Positions 1 to 7,010 of a stretch of 64,000 bases of DNA are shown here, one piece after another. The notes under the pieces were generated by a model, which was not told the origin of the DNA, did no database searches, and saw nothing but the letters and a program-made list of their open reading frames with translations. The DNA is from VRUE01 sp963704545 (GTDB lineage: Bacteria; Actinomycetota; Thermoleophilia; Solirubrobacterales; 70-9), in NCBI GenBank assembly GCA_963704545.1, contig OY969915.1, positions 1,612,001 through 1,676,000 on the forward strand, read 5' to 3'. The position numbers and the translations under genes were made by a program. Each line of letters begins with the position of its first letter. Position 1 is the stretch's first letter.

Positions 1-1
1 C

Positions 2-475
2 GGCCCGGGCATCATCGGCTCGGACACGCGCCTCGGCCACGGCGGGATCGCAGCCCTCGACACGGCCCACGCCTCGCTCGCTCTCGGCCTCCCGACCCTG
101 CTCTCCCCGCGCCTCTCCGGCGCCGACCCCCGCGAGCGCCACCGCCCGGTCAGCCACCACACCCTCACCGTCCTCCAGATGCTCCTGGCTCCTGTAGAGG
201 TCCCCGTCCCCGCCAGCGACCCGGTCCCGATCGCGATCCTCGCCACCGCCGCAGGCTGGCGCCACCGCCTGCGCGAGGCCTCGGCAGACCTCCCGGGCTA
301 CACCAGCTCAAATCTCCCAGCCCGGACGATGGGCAGGTCCATCGAGGACGATCCGCTCTTCTTTGCGGCGGCGCTTGCTTCCGGCCGAGCCTTGGCCGAT
401 GCGACCGCGGGTGGCACGGGGGAGGGGGGTCGAGGACGGACCGTGGCCCGCCCGCAGCGCCCCCCTCCCCCGTGA
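2..475 (+). CDS. DUF3866 family protein, C-terminal part (cut by window edge)
   Basis: The frame is open from the first bases and ends at TGA 473-475. It reads GPGIIGSDTRLGHGGIA, then SPRLSGADPRERHRPVSHHT, which I recall as the conserved core of the DUF3866 family: a glycine-rich GPG..GT..GHGG stretch followed by an R.RH..SHHTLT block. The function of the family is unknown. The N-terminal half lies outside the window. The last ~30 residues are Gly/Arg/Pro-rich and probably disordered. xerD follows 73 bases downstream on the same strand. Family assignment is from memory of the motif, not a search. Confidence 0.65.
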   Translation, partial: GPGIIGSDTRLGHGGIAALDTAHASLALGLPTLLSPRLSGADPRERHRPVSHHTLTVLQMLLAPVEVPVPASDPVPIAILATAAGWRHRLREASADLPGYTSSNLPARTMGRSIEDDPLFFAAALASGRALADATAGGTGEGGRGRTVARPQRPPPP

Positions 476-548
476 CAGGACCCGCGGCCGAAACGCACAG
501 TCCCTTGCCAACCAAGGATTGCCGTGCTCCAGGAGGAACCCTGCCGCC

Positions 549-1493
549 ATGGCAGTCGCCACCCCATCGCCCCCGCGCACCGAGTCTCGCTTCGAGAGCC
601 TCGTCCTTGACTTCCTCTCCTACCTGGAGCTGGAGCGCGGCCTCTCGCGAAACACGCTGGACGCCTACCGCACCGACCTGCACCAGTACGGCGAGTTCCT
701 CGCCGCCCGCGACATCGATGCCCTCGCCGCGGGGCCAGCCGACATCAGTGAGTTCCTCGCCGGGCTGGCGACAGGGGACGGGCGTCCCGCCTGCTCCTCG
801 GCGACCGTCCACCGCAAGGCCGCCTGCCTGCGTTCCTTCTACAAGCAACTGCGCCGCGACGAGCTGATCGGCGACGACCCGACCGCGGCGCTGAGCGCCC
901 CGCGACGGGCGAAGAAGCTGCCCCAGGTCCTCAACTACGCCGAGGTCCAGAAGCTGCTCGCAGCTCCGGAGGGGAATGCGCCCGCCGCGCTGCGCGACCG
1001 GGCGCTGCTGGAGGTGATGTACGCCTGCGGGCTGCGCGCCTCGGAGACGATCGGGCTGGAGCTCGCCGACGTCGACCTGCACGAGGGTTTCCTGCGCGCG
1101 CGCGGCAAGGGCAGCAAGGAACGCCTGGTGCCGCTCGGCCGCAAGGCGATCGCGGCGATCTCCGCCTACCTGCGCGGCGGGCGGTCGAAGCTGATCGGCG
1201 AACGCCACGAGTCGAAGCTCTTCGTCAACTTCAGGGGCGGTCCGCTCAGCCGCCAAGGCCTTTACAAGATCGTCCAGCGCAACGCCCGCGCCGCCGGCCT
1301 GGCGGGTCAGATGAGCCCGCACACGCTGCGCCACAGCTTTGCCACCCACCTGCTGGCGGGCGGCTGCGACCTGCGCGCCGTCCAGGAGATGCTCGGCCAC
1401 GCCGACATCGCAACGACCCAGATGTACACCCACCTCTCCGGCGAGCATCTCAAGGACGCCTACTTCAAGGCCCACCCCCGCGCCACCACCTAA
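549..1493 (+). CDS. xerD: Tyrosine recombinase XerD
   Basis: Site-specific tyrosine recombinase (314 aa) that resolves chromosome dimers at dif, normally with XerC and FtsK. The N-terminal SAM-like core-binding domain covers roughly residues 12-115 (FLSYLELERGLSRNTLDAY). The catalytic domain follows, with R163 (YACGLRASE), K187 (RGKGSKER), H258/R261 (PHTLRHSFATHLL), H284 (LGHADIATTQMY) and nucleophile Y293. All six catalytic positions are present. I chose ATG 549 because an AGGAGG Shine-Dalgarno lies at 530-535 and family homology starts just after; a longer open frame upstream has no family similarity. It follows the DUF3866 gene, and mutM begins 137 bases downstream. XerC versus XerD cannot be separated with certainty from sequence alone. 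Confidence 0.92.
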   Translation: MAVATPSPPRTESRFESLVLDFLSYLELERGLSRNTLDAYRTDLHQYGEFLAARDIDALAAGPADISEFLAGLATGDGRPACSSATVHRKAACLRSFYKQLRRDELIGDDPTAALSAPRRAKKLPQVLNYAEVQKLLAAPEGNAPAALRDRALLEVMYACGLRASETIGLELADVDLHEGFLRARGKGSKERLVPLGRKAIAAISAYLRGGRSKLIGERHESKLFVNFRGGPLSRQGLYKIVQRNARAAGLAGQMSPHTLRHSFATHLLAGGCDLRAVQEMLGHADIATTQMYTHLSGEHLKDAYFKAHPRATT

Positions 1494-1494
1494 C

Positions 1495-1615
1495 CATGCG
1501 GTCGCACTTTCCGCCGTATAGCGGAGAGATTTGCGACCGCGATGCGTCATTTTTGGTCGGCTACTTGTTGCGGTCGCAGTTTCAATCGCGTAGCGGCGGA
1601 AAGTGCGACTGCATG
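1495..1615. repeat. Long inverted repeat between xerD and mutM
   Basis: Arms 1495-1516 and 1594-1615 are complementary at 21 of 22 positions (core GTCGCACTTTCCGCCG). The spacer of about 77 bases holds a further GCGACCGC/GCGGTCGC pairing. There is no downstream T-run on either side, so it is not a typical intrinsic terminator. It separates the xerD stop from the leaderless mutM start. Confidence 0.7.
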
Positions 1616-1618
1616 AGG

Positions 1619-1624
1619 TAGAAC
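1619..1624 (+). promoter_or_regulatory. -10-like box for leaderless mutM
   Basis: TAGAAC lies six bases before ATG 1631 and there is no Shine-Dalgarno. It matches the leaderless pattern seen at several genes here, although the last base is C rather than T. Confidence 0.35.
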
Positions 1625-1630
1625 TGGCGG

Positions 1631-2545
1631 ATGCCCGAGCTGCCGGAGGTGGAGACCGTCTGCCGGCAGCTCGATCCGGAGCTGGCGGGGAGGACGATCG
1701 AGGCGTTGGAGGTGCTCGATGCGCGCTGGTGCCGGCCGACGCCGCCGGAGAAGCTCGAAGCCGCGGTCAGCGGAGCGACGATCGAGGGCCTGGGCCGGCG
1801 CGGCAAGTACCTGCTGCTGGGACTGGACGGCGCCCGAACGCTGGTCATGCACCTGCGGATGACCGGCAACCTGGTCCTGGTCGAGGGAGAGAGCAGGCTC
1901 GACCCCTCCGAGGGGCGGCGGCTGTACGAGGGCGAGCGCTCGGTCTCCGAGCGCCATCTCCGCGCTCGCTTTCGGCTCGGCGAAGGGCGCGAGCTCTGGT
2001 TTACCGACCCGCGCCGCTTCGGCGAGGCCTTCCTGATCGACGACGCCGGTCTCGACGAGCGCTTCGCCCGCCTCGGGGTCGAGCCGCTCTCCGGTGACTT
2101 CACGCCAGAGGCCCTGGGAGAGATGGCTGCCGGACGCACGGCGCCGCTGAAGTCGTTCCTCCTCGACCAGTCGGGGGTCGCCGGCGTCGGCAACATCTAC
2201 GCCGACGAGGCCCTGTTCCGGGCGCGGCTGCACCCGCTCTCCCCGGCCGGTTCGATGAAGCCGGAGCACCTGGAGGCACTGCGCGATGCGGTCGTCGCTG
2301 CGCTCGAAGCCGGGATCGACGGCGGCGGCGCCTCGATCGACGACTACCGCGACGGCCGCGGCGAGAAGGGCACGATGCAGGACGAGTTCCTCGTCCACAC
2401 CCGCGAGGGCGAGCCCTGCCCGCGCTGCGGGGCCCCGATCTCCCGCATCGTCGTCTCCGGCCGTTCGACCTATTACTGCCCTTCCTGCCAGGTCAGGCTG
2501 CGCCGCAAACCGCGGAGGCGCCGTCCGGGCCGTCGTTCACCGTAG
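1631..2545 (+). CDS. mutM: Formamidopyrimidine-DNA glycosylase (Fpg/MutM)
   Basis: Bifunctional base-excision repair enzyme (304 aa) that removes oxidised purines such as 8-oxoguanine and cleaves the abasic site by beta,delta-elimination. The N-terminus PELPEVETV supplies the catalytic proline amine (P2) and glutamate (E3). K59 lies in RRGKYLL and H74 in MHLRMTG. The helix-two-turn-helix region GVAGVGNIYADEALF is present. The C-terminal zinc finger is CPRCG...YYCPSC, followed by a basic tail. The N-terminal proline is obligatory, so the ATG start is certain. recO starts six bases after the stop, suggesting a repair operon with recO and perhaps dgt. The preceding dyad may insulate it from xerD. 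Confidence 0.96.
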   Translation: MPELPEVETVCRQLDPELAGRTIEALEVLDARWCRPTPPEKLEAAVSGATIEGLGRRGKYLLLGLDGARTLVMHLRMTGNLVLVEGESRLDPSEGRRLYEGERSVSERHLRARFRLGEGRELWFTDPRRFGEAFLIDDAGLDERFARLGVEPLSGDFTPEALGEMAAGRTAPLKSFLLDQSGVAGVGNIYADEALFRARLHPLSPAGSMKPEHLEALRDAVVAALEAGIDGGGASIDDYRDGRGEKGTMQDEFLVHTREGEPCPRCGAPISRIVVSGRSTYYCPSCQVRLRRKPRRRRPGRRSP

Positions 2546-2551
2546 ACCGGC

Positions 2552-3277
2552 ATGGCCGGAACGACGCTGAAGACCGAGGCGGTGGTGTTGCGCAGCATCC
2601 GCTACGGCGAGGCCGACCGCATCCTCCACCTCTACTCGAAGACGCGGGGCAGGATCGGCGCGATCGCCAAGGGAGCGCGGAAGCCGAAGTCGCGCTTCGG
2701 CGGCCGCCTGGAGCCGTTCTTCCGCCTCGACCTGATCCTGCACGAAGGGCGCGGTGAGCTGCTCACCGTGACCAACGCCTCCACCGCCGACGGCTACCCC
2801 CGGCTGCGCGCCTCCGGTCCGGCCCTGAACGCGGGCGCGCGCGCCTGCGACGCCGTGTTGCGGCTGCTCGACTCGGCCGAGCCCAACCCGCCCGCCTACA
2901 ACCTGCTCTGCCGCTACCTGGCGCTGCTCGACGACCCCGGCGCCGAGCGGGCGAGCGGGCTGGAGACGGCGCTCTCCTTCCGCCTCAAGCTGGCCCTCGC
3001 GGCCGGCTTCGCGCCCGAGCTCGCCTCCTGCGCGCACTGCGGCGAGGCCGAGCACCTCAGCGGCTTCTCCGGCGCGGCGGGGGGCGTCGTCTGCGCGAGC
3101 TGCGAAGCGGGAGCCTTCCCGCTCTCCGAGGAAGCGCACCGCTTCATGGCCGAGGCGATCGGCAGCCCGCTGGCCGAGGCGCCGGTCGCCGAGGAGCTGG
3201 CGCTGCGCCAGGTCGAACGGGCGGTGCGGGAGACGCTGGAGCACCACGCGCATGTCCAACTCCGCGCCGCTGCCTAG
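2552..3277 (+). CDS. recO: DNA repair protein RecO
   Basis: Recombination mediator (241 aa) that loads RecA on SSB-coated single-stranded DNA with RecF/RecR. The N-terminal OB fold starts TEAVVLRSIRYGEADRIL and continues with RIGAIAKGARKPKSRFGG. A zinc-finger motif, CAHCG at about residue 156 with CASC about 20 residues later, is typical of actinobacterial and Deinococcus RecO. Length is normal. The start ATG 2552 lies six bases after mutM, consistent with co-transcription. A 26-bp perfect inverted repeat begins three bases after the TAG stop. Confidence 0.93.
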   Translation: MAGTTLKTEAVVLRSIRYGEADRILHLYSKTRGRIGAIAKGARKPKSRFGGRLEPFFRLDLILHEGRGELLTVTNASTADGYPRLRASGPALNAGARACDAVLRLLDSAEPNPPAYNLLCRYLALLDDPGAERASGLETALSFRLKLALAAGFAPELASCAHCGEAEHLSGFSGAAGGVVCASCEAGAFPLSEEAHRFMAEAIGSPLAEAPVAEELALRQVERAVRETLEHHAHVQLRAAA

Positions 3278-3279
3278 GA

Positions 3280-3343
3280 GGAGACGGGGAGGGACTCGCC
3301 GGAGCAACAGCGGGGAGGCTCCGGCGAGTCCCTCCCCGTCTCC
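3280..3343. repeat. Perfect 26-bp inverted repeat between recO and dgt
   Basis: Arms 3280-3305 and 3318-3343 are perfectly complementary over 26 bases, with a 12-base loop (3306-3317, AACAGCGGGGAG). It begins three bases after the recO stop and ends two bases before the -10 box of dgt. There is no T-run for a classic terminator. It resembles in architecture the other long perfect hairpins of this window (23337, 37024, 37788, 50017), but its loop is different. Confidence 0.85.
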
Positions 3344-3344
3344 T

Positions 3345-3350
3345 TATGAT
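3345..3350 (+). promoter_or_regulatory. -10 box, leaderless dgt
   Basis: TATGAT ends six bases before GTG 3357 with no room for a Shine-Dalgarno. This fixes the start codon and implies a leaderless transcript. Confidence 0.6.
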
Positions 3351-3356
3351 CGACGG

Positions 3357-4367
3357 GTGCCCGCCACCGCCAGCTTTGAGGACCGCATCTCCGCTTGGGA
3401 GGCTGAGTTCCTCGATGAGCGGGCGACCCGCTCATACCCGGCGCGGCGTCAGGTCGAGGAGCCCGACAGCCCGGTCCGCACGCCGTTCCAGCGCGACCGC
3501 GACCGCATCGTCCACTCCAAGTCCTTCCGCCGTCTCAAGCACAAGACCCAGGTCTTCGTCGCGCCCGAGGGCGACCACTACCGCACCCGGCTCACGCACA
3601 CGCTGGAGGCCTGCGGGATCGCCCGCACCGTGGCCCGCGCGCTCGGCCTCAACGAGGACCTGACCGAGGCGGTCGGGCTCGGGCACGACCTCGGCCACCC
3701 GCCCTTCGGCCACGCCGGAGAGGAGGCCCTCGACGCGGCGCTGCGCGAGCGCTGCGGCGCCGGTTTCAAGCACAACGAGCACTCCCTGCGCGTGGTCGAG
3801 GTGCTGGAGCGCGACGGGCGGGGCCTCAACCTGACCAAGCAGGTTCGCGACGGCATCCTCAACCACACCGGCTCTCGCAAGCCGGCAACCATGGAGGGAC
3901 GGATCGTCAAGCTGGTCGACCGCGTCGCCTACATCAACCACGACATCGACGACGCGCTGCGGGCCGGGATCCTGCGCGCCGAGGATCTGCCCGTGGCCGA
4001 GATCGAGCTGCTTGGCGAGACCGGCTCGGCCCGGATCGACACCCTGGTGCGCGACATCGTCGAGCGCTCGCAGGCGGCAGGGGACATCGTCCAGAGCGAG
4101 GAGATCGGCGGCGCGATGCTGCGCCTGCGCAAGTTCATGTTCGACCGGGTCTACCTCGGGCCTCTGGCGCGCAGCGAGCACGACCGGGTGCACCGGGTGA
4201 TGCAGGTGCTCTTCGACCACTACATGGAGGAACCGGCCGAGGCGCCCTCACCCGCACCGGACGCGACCGACTGCCAGCGGGTCGCCGACTACCTGGCCGG
4301 GATGACGGACCGCTACTGCATCGCCAAGTTCGCAGAGCTCACGATCCCCGAGGAGGCAAGGTTCTGA
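3357..4367 (+). CDS. dgt: Deoxyguanosinetriphosphate triphosphohydrolase-like protein
   Basis: HD-superfamily dNTPase (336 aa) that hydrolyses dNTPs to deoxynucleoside and triphosphate. Conserved blocks are DRDRIVHSKSFRRLKHKTQVF, then RLTHTLEACGIARTVARAL (first metal His) and GLGHDLGHPPFGHAGEEAL (HD pair), with KHNEHSLRVV and VDRVAYINHDIDDALRAGI further on. I use GTG 3357 because it follows a TATGAT box and homology starts directly after (FEDRISAWEAEFL). The longer frame would run through the 26-bp hairpin and overlap recO. Substrate specificity among dNTPs cannot be read from sequence. A small hairpin overlaps its stop, and dnaG follows. Confidence 0.9.
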   Translation: MPATASFEDRISAWEAEFLDERATRSYPARRQVEEPDSPVRTPFQRDRDRIVHSKSFRRLKHKTQVFVAPEGDHYRTRLTHTLEACGIARTVARALGLNEDLTEAVGLGHDLGHPPFGHAGEEALDAALRERCGAGFKHNEHSLRVVEVLERDGRGLNLTKQVRDGILNHTGSRKPATMEGRIVKLVDRVAYINHDIDDALRAGILRAEDLPVAEIELLGETGSARIDTLVRDIVERSQAAGDIVQSEEIGGAMLRLRKFMFDRVYLGPLARSEHDRVHRVMQVLFDHYMEEPAEAPSPAPDATDCQRVADYLAGMTDRYCIAKFAELTIPEEARF

Positions 4368-4382
4368 AGACGTGCCGTCTTC
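4366..4382 (+). terminator. Short hairpin at dgt 3' end
   Basis: GAAGAC GTGCC GTCTTC forms a 6-bp stem overlapping the dgt stop. It lacks a T-run, so termination is uncertain; it lies immediately upstream of the dnaG promoter box. Confidence 0.3.
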
Positions 4383-4385
4383 GAG

Positions 4386-4391
4386 GATCAT
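4386..4391 (+). promoter_or_regulatory. -10-like box, leaderless dnaG
   Basis: GATCAT lies seven bases before ATG 4399, fitting the nAnnnT leaderless pattern. No Shine-Dalgarno is present. Confidence 0.4.
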
Positions 4392-4398
4392 CCATCTA

Positions 4399-6177
4399 AT
4401 GGCGCTGATATCGACCGAGAGCCTGGAGCGGGTCAAGCAGGCCGTTGACATCGTCGAGGTGATCTCGGCCCACACCGACCTGCGCCGCCAGGGCACACGC
4501 TGGGTCGGGCTCTGCCCGTTCCACGAGGAGCGCACGCCCTCGTTCTCGGTCGATGCGCAGGAAAAGCTCTACCACTGCTTCGGCTGCGGGGTCGGCGGCG
4601 ACACGATCAAGTTCGTCGAGGAGAAGGAGGGGCTGGGCTTCGCCGAGGCGGTCGAGCTGCTCGCCGACCGCTACGGGGTCGAGCTGGAGCGCGAGAAGGA
4701 GGACCCGCGGGCGGAGGCCAAGCGCCAGCACCGCCGCCGGCTGAGCGAGCTGCTCGACCGCACCGCCTCCTTCTACGCCGCATACCTCTGGGACTCCGAC
4801 GAGGCCGGCAAGGCGCGCGAGTACCTGGCGCAGCGCGGTCTCGGCGAGGAGGTCCTGCGCGCCTTCGACGTCGGCTACGCGCCGAGCGCCTGGGACAAGG
4901 TGCTGCTGCGCGGCCAGCGCGCCGGGTTCAAGGTCGAGGAGCTGCGCGGGGTCGGGCTGGTCCAGCGAGGGCGGGGCGGGGGAGAGTACGACCGCTTCCG
5001 CTCGCGGATCATGTTCCCGATCCGCGACCGCCGCGGCCGCACGCTCGGCTTCGGCGGCCGGGCGATGCGCTCCGACCAGGGGGCGAAGTACGTCAACACG
5101 GCCGAGACCGACTTCTTCCACAAGAGCACGATGCTCTACGGCATCGACCTGGCCAAGGCCGCGATCGCGAAGGCCGGCCGGGCGGTCGTGGTCGAGGGAT
5201 ACACCGATGTCCTCGCCCTGCACCGGGCGGGGATCGAGGAGGCCGTCGGCGTGATGGGCACGGCGATCACCGAGGAGCAGGTGGCTGCGCTCTCGGGGAT
5301 GGTCGACGAGGTCGTGCTGGCGCTGGACGCCGACGCCGCCGGGCAGGAGGCAATGCTGCGGGCGCAGCGGGTGGCGGCTGGTCGCAAGATGCGGCTGCGT
5401 GTGGCGGCGATGCCGGCCGGCGAGGACCCGGCGGAGATGATGGCTGCCGAGGGTGGGGCCGAGCGTTTCCGGGCGCTCCTCGACGGCGCGGTCGAGCTGA
5501 CCGCGTTCCAGATCGGCCTCGTCCTCGGCCGGACGGACACGGCCTCGCCCGCCGAGCGCGACCGGGCGCTGGGAGAGGTGGCGCCGATCCTGGCCGGCCT
5601 GGGGGAGAGCGCCAGTCGCGACGACCTGGTTCGCCAGGTCGCCGAGCGCCTCGACCTGGAGCCTGCGATGGTGATGGGGCGGGTGGTTGCCGCGCAGCCG
5701 ACCACGGGCGGGCCCGGAGAGTCGCCGATGCGCGGCGCCGCGGTTCCGGCACCGAGACGCACGGCAGAGCTGACCTCGCGCGAGCGCCGCGAGCGAGCCC
5801 TTCTGGCGATGTGCATCGCCCTGCCGGCCGAGGGCAAGGACTACCTGGCCCGCCTCGGCGACCAGCACCTCTCGCCGATGGGCATGCGCGCCCTGACCTG
5901 GCTGCGCGAGCACCCCGAGGACCCGGCCTCCAATCTTCCCCACGACGACTCCGAGCTCGCCGGCCTGATCGCCGAGCTGGTCATCCTCGCCCACGACGAG
6001 CCCGCCTCCTCGGAAGCGATGGAGCTCAACTACCTCCTCCTGGAGCAGCGCCGTATCGAGGCCGAGATCGCCGCGGCCGGCGAGCGCGACGACTACGAGC
6101 GCCGCGCCGCCCTCAGCCGCGACCGCGCCGCCCTGGTCGAACGCATCGCCCGCACGGAGCGGGTCGGGGGTAGTTGA
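4399..6177 (+). CDS. dnaG: DNA primase DnaG
   Basis: Replicative primase (592 aa) that makes RNA primers for lagging-strand synthesis with the DnaB helicase. The order is: a CHC2 zinc-binding domain (LCPFHEERTPSFSV...YHCFGCGVGGD), a catalytic core with YERFRSRIMFP-type motif (EYDRFRSRIMFPIRDRRGR), a TOPRIM domain with VVVEGYTDVLALHRAG (catalytic Glu) and LALDADAAGQEA (DxD), and an alpha-helical C-terminal DnaB-interaction domain. Family homology starts at MALISTESLERVKQAVDIVEVI, so I use ATG 4399 rather than an upstream in-frame ATG. In many bacteria dnaG is followed by rpoD; here an HNH protein gene and tRNA-Asn follow instead. Confidence 0.95.
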   Translation: MALISTESLERVKQAVDIVEVISAHTDLRRQGTRWVGLCPFHEERTPSFSVDAQEKLYHCFGCGVGGDTIKFVEEKEGLGFAEAVELLADRYGVELEREKEDPRAEAKRQHRRRLSELLDRTASFYAAYLWDSDEAGKAREYLAQRGLGEEVLRAFDVGYAPSAWDKVLLRGQRAGFKVEELRGVGLVQRGRGGGEYDRFRSRIMFPIRDRRGRTLGFGGRAMRSDQGAKYVNTAETDFFHKSTMLYGIDLAKAAIAKAGRAVVVEGYTDVLALHRAGIEEAVGVMGTAITEEQVAALSGMVDEVVLALDADAAGQEAMLRAQRVAAGRKMRLRVAAMPAGEDPAEMMAAEGGAERFRALLDGAVELTAFQIGLVLGRTDTASPAERDRALGEVAPILAGLGESASRDDLVRQVAERLDLEPAMVMGRVVAAQPTTGGPGESPMRGAAVPAPRRTAELTSRERRERALLAMCIALPAEGKDYLARLGDQHLSPMGMRALTWLREHPEDPASNLPHDDSELAGLIAELVILAHDEPASSEAMELNYLLLEQRRIEAEIAAAGERDDYERRAALSRDRAALVERIARTERVGGS

Positions 6178-6204
6178 GCGAAGCTTTCTGTCTGCGGCGA
6201 GTGC

Positions 6205-6210
6205 GATGAT
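6205..6210 (+). promoter_or_regulatory. -10-like box, leaderless HNH gene
   Basis: GATGAT lies six bases before GTG 6217, the same arrangement as at dgt. No Shine-Dalgarno is visible. Confidence 0.4.
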
Positions 6211-6216
6211 CTCCAT

Positions 6217-6912
6217 GTGGAGAAGGGCTTTCTGGAAGATTGCCTGGAGAAGGGAATATCGCTCGAAGCGATCGGCGAGATGGTGGGAAAGCACCCGTCT
6301 ACGGTCAGCTACTGGTTGAAGAAGTACGGGCTGCGGGCAGGCGCGAGTGATGTGCACGCACCGAGGGGGCCAATCCCCAGAGAGGACTTGGTGGCCCTTG
6401 TCGAGGATGACCTGCCGCTACGGGAGATAGCGAGGAGATTGGACCGCAGCGCCACCGTTGTTCGCTATTGGCTCGACAAGTACAACATCCCACGAGGGCG
6501 GTACGTCAGGCGAGTGATCCCTGGCGGGCCGAAGAAAGTCTCGATGCCTTGCAGGCGACATGGTCAGACCGAGTTTGTACTCGAGGGTCGCGGTTCCTAT
6601 CGATGTGGTCGGTGCCGAGCTGAGGCGGTAGCGCGGCGTCGGCGCGTGGTTAAGCGGATCCTTGTCGAAGAGGCGGGAGGAAGCTGTGCTATCTGCGGCT
6701 ACTCACGCTGTCAGCAGGCACTGCAATTCCATCACGTCGATCCGGCGACGAAGAGCTTTCATCTTGGCCACAGCGGTCACAGTCGATCGCTCGCGCGGTC
6801 GAGAGAGGAGGCGCAGAAGTGCGTGCTGCTCTGCGCCACCTGTCACGCGGAGGTCGAGGCAGGAATTAGCAAGATGCCGCTAAATTCTCTGGTGGAAGCT
6901 GATCCGGGGTAG
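6217..6912 (+). CDS. HNH-motif protein with tandem helix-turn-helix repeats
   Basis: 231 aa, function unknown. Two similar helix-turn-helix units occur near residues 10-35 (SLEAIGEMVGKHPSTVSYWLKKYGL) and 58-88 (LREIARRLDRSATVVRYWLDKYNI). A possible zinc ribbon, CRRHG...YRCGRC, follows at about 107-130, then a basic linker. The C-terminal HNH/zinc unit is CAICGYSRC...LQFHHVDPATKSF...VLLCATCHAEVE, with the HH and Cys pairs intact. The layout suggests a DNA-binding HNH nuclease, possibly homing-type, but activity is unproven. Codon use is less GC-biased than its neighbours, and it sits between dnaG and a tRNA, which hints at acquisition by transfer. The 3' end contains an 11-base copy of the tRNA-Asn 5' end. 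Confidence 0.75.
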   Translation: MEKGFLEDCLEKGISLEAIGEMVGKHPSTVSYWLKKYGLRAGASDVHAPRGPIPREDLVALVEDDLPLREIARRLDRSATVVRYWLDKYNIPRGRYVRRVIPGGPKKVSMPCRRHGQTEFVLEGRGSYRCGRCRAEAVARRRRVVKRILVEEAGGSCAICGYSRCQQALQFHHVDPATKSFHLGHSGHSRSLARSREEAQKCVLLCATCHAEVEAGISKMPLNSLVEADPG

Positions 6913-6931
6913 CGCAAGCGGATTAGCACGG

Positions 6932-7005
6932 TCCGGGGTAGCTCAATTGGTAGCAGCGCTCGACTGTTAATCGAGAGGTTGTGGGTTCGAGCCCCACCCC
7001 CGGAG
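6932..7005 (+). tRNA. tRNA-Asn (GTT)
   Basis: Cloverleaf with acceptor TCCGGGG/CCCCGGA, anticodon stem CTCGA/TCGAG around loop CTGTTAA (anticodon GTT), and T arm GTGGG TTCGAGC CCCAC. CCA is not encoded. The D stem has one weak pair. The first 11 bases (TCCGGGGTAGC) are repeated at 6903-6913 at the end of the HNH gene. Confidence 0.93.
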
Positions 7006-7010
7006 CTCTC

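Noticed and set aside
1495..1615. Intrinsic terminators at the many hairpins
   Set aside because: Apart from the riboswitch terminator, the long hairpins here lack a following T-run, so I list them as repeats rather than terminators.
4396..6357. 653-codon open frame opposite dnaG
   Set aside because: It is a shadow of high-GC dnaG codons; no recognisable domain and composition rich in Arg/Leu/Ala as expected for an antisense frame. Other long antisense frames (165-1550, 26287-28056, 34465-35676, 37109-39232, 39601-41559) are rejected for the same reason.
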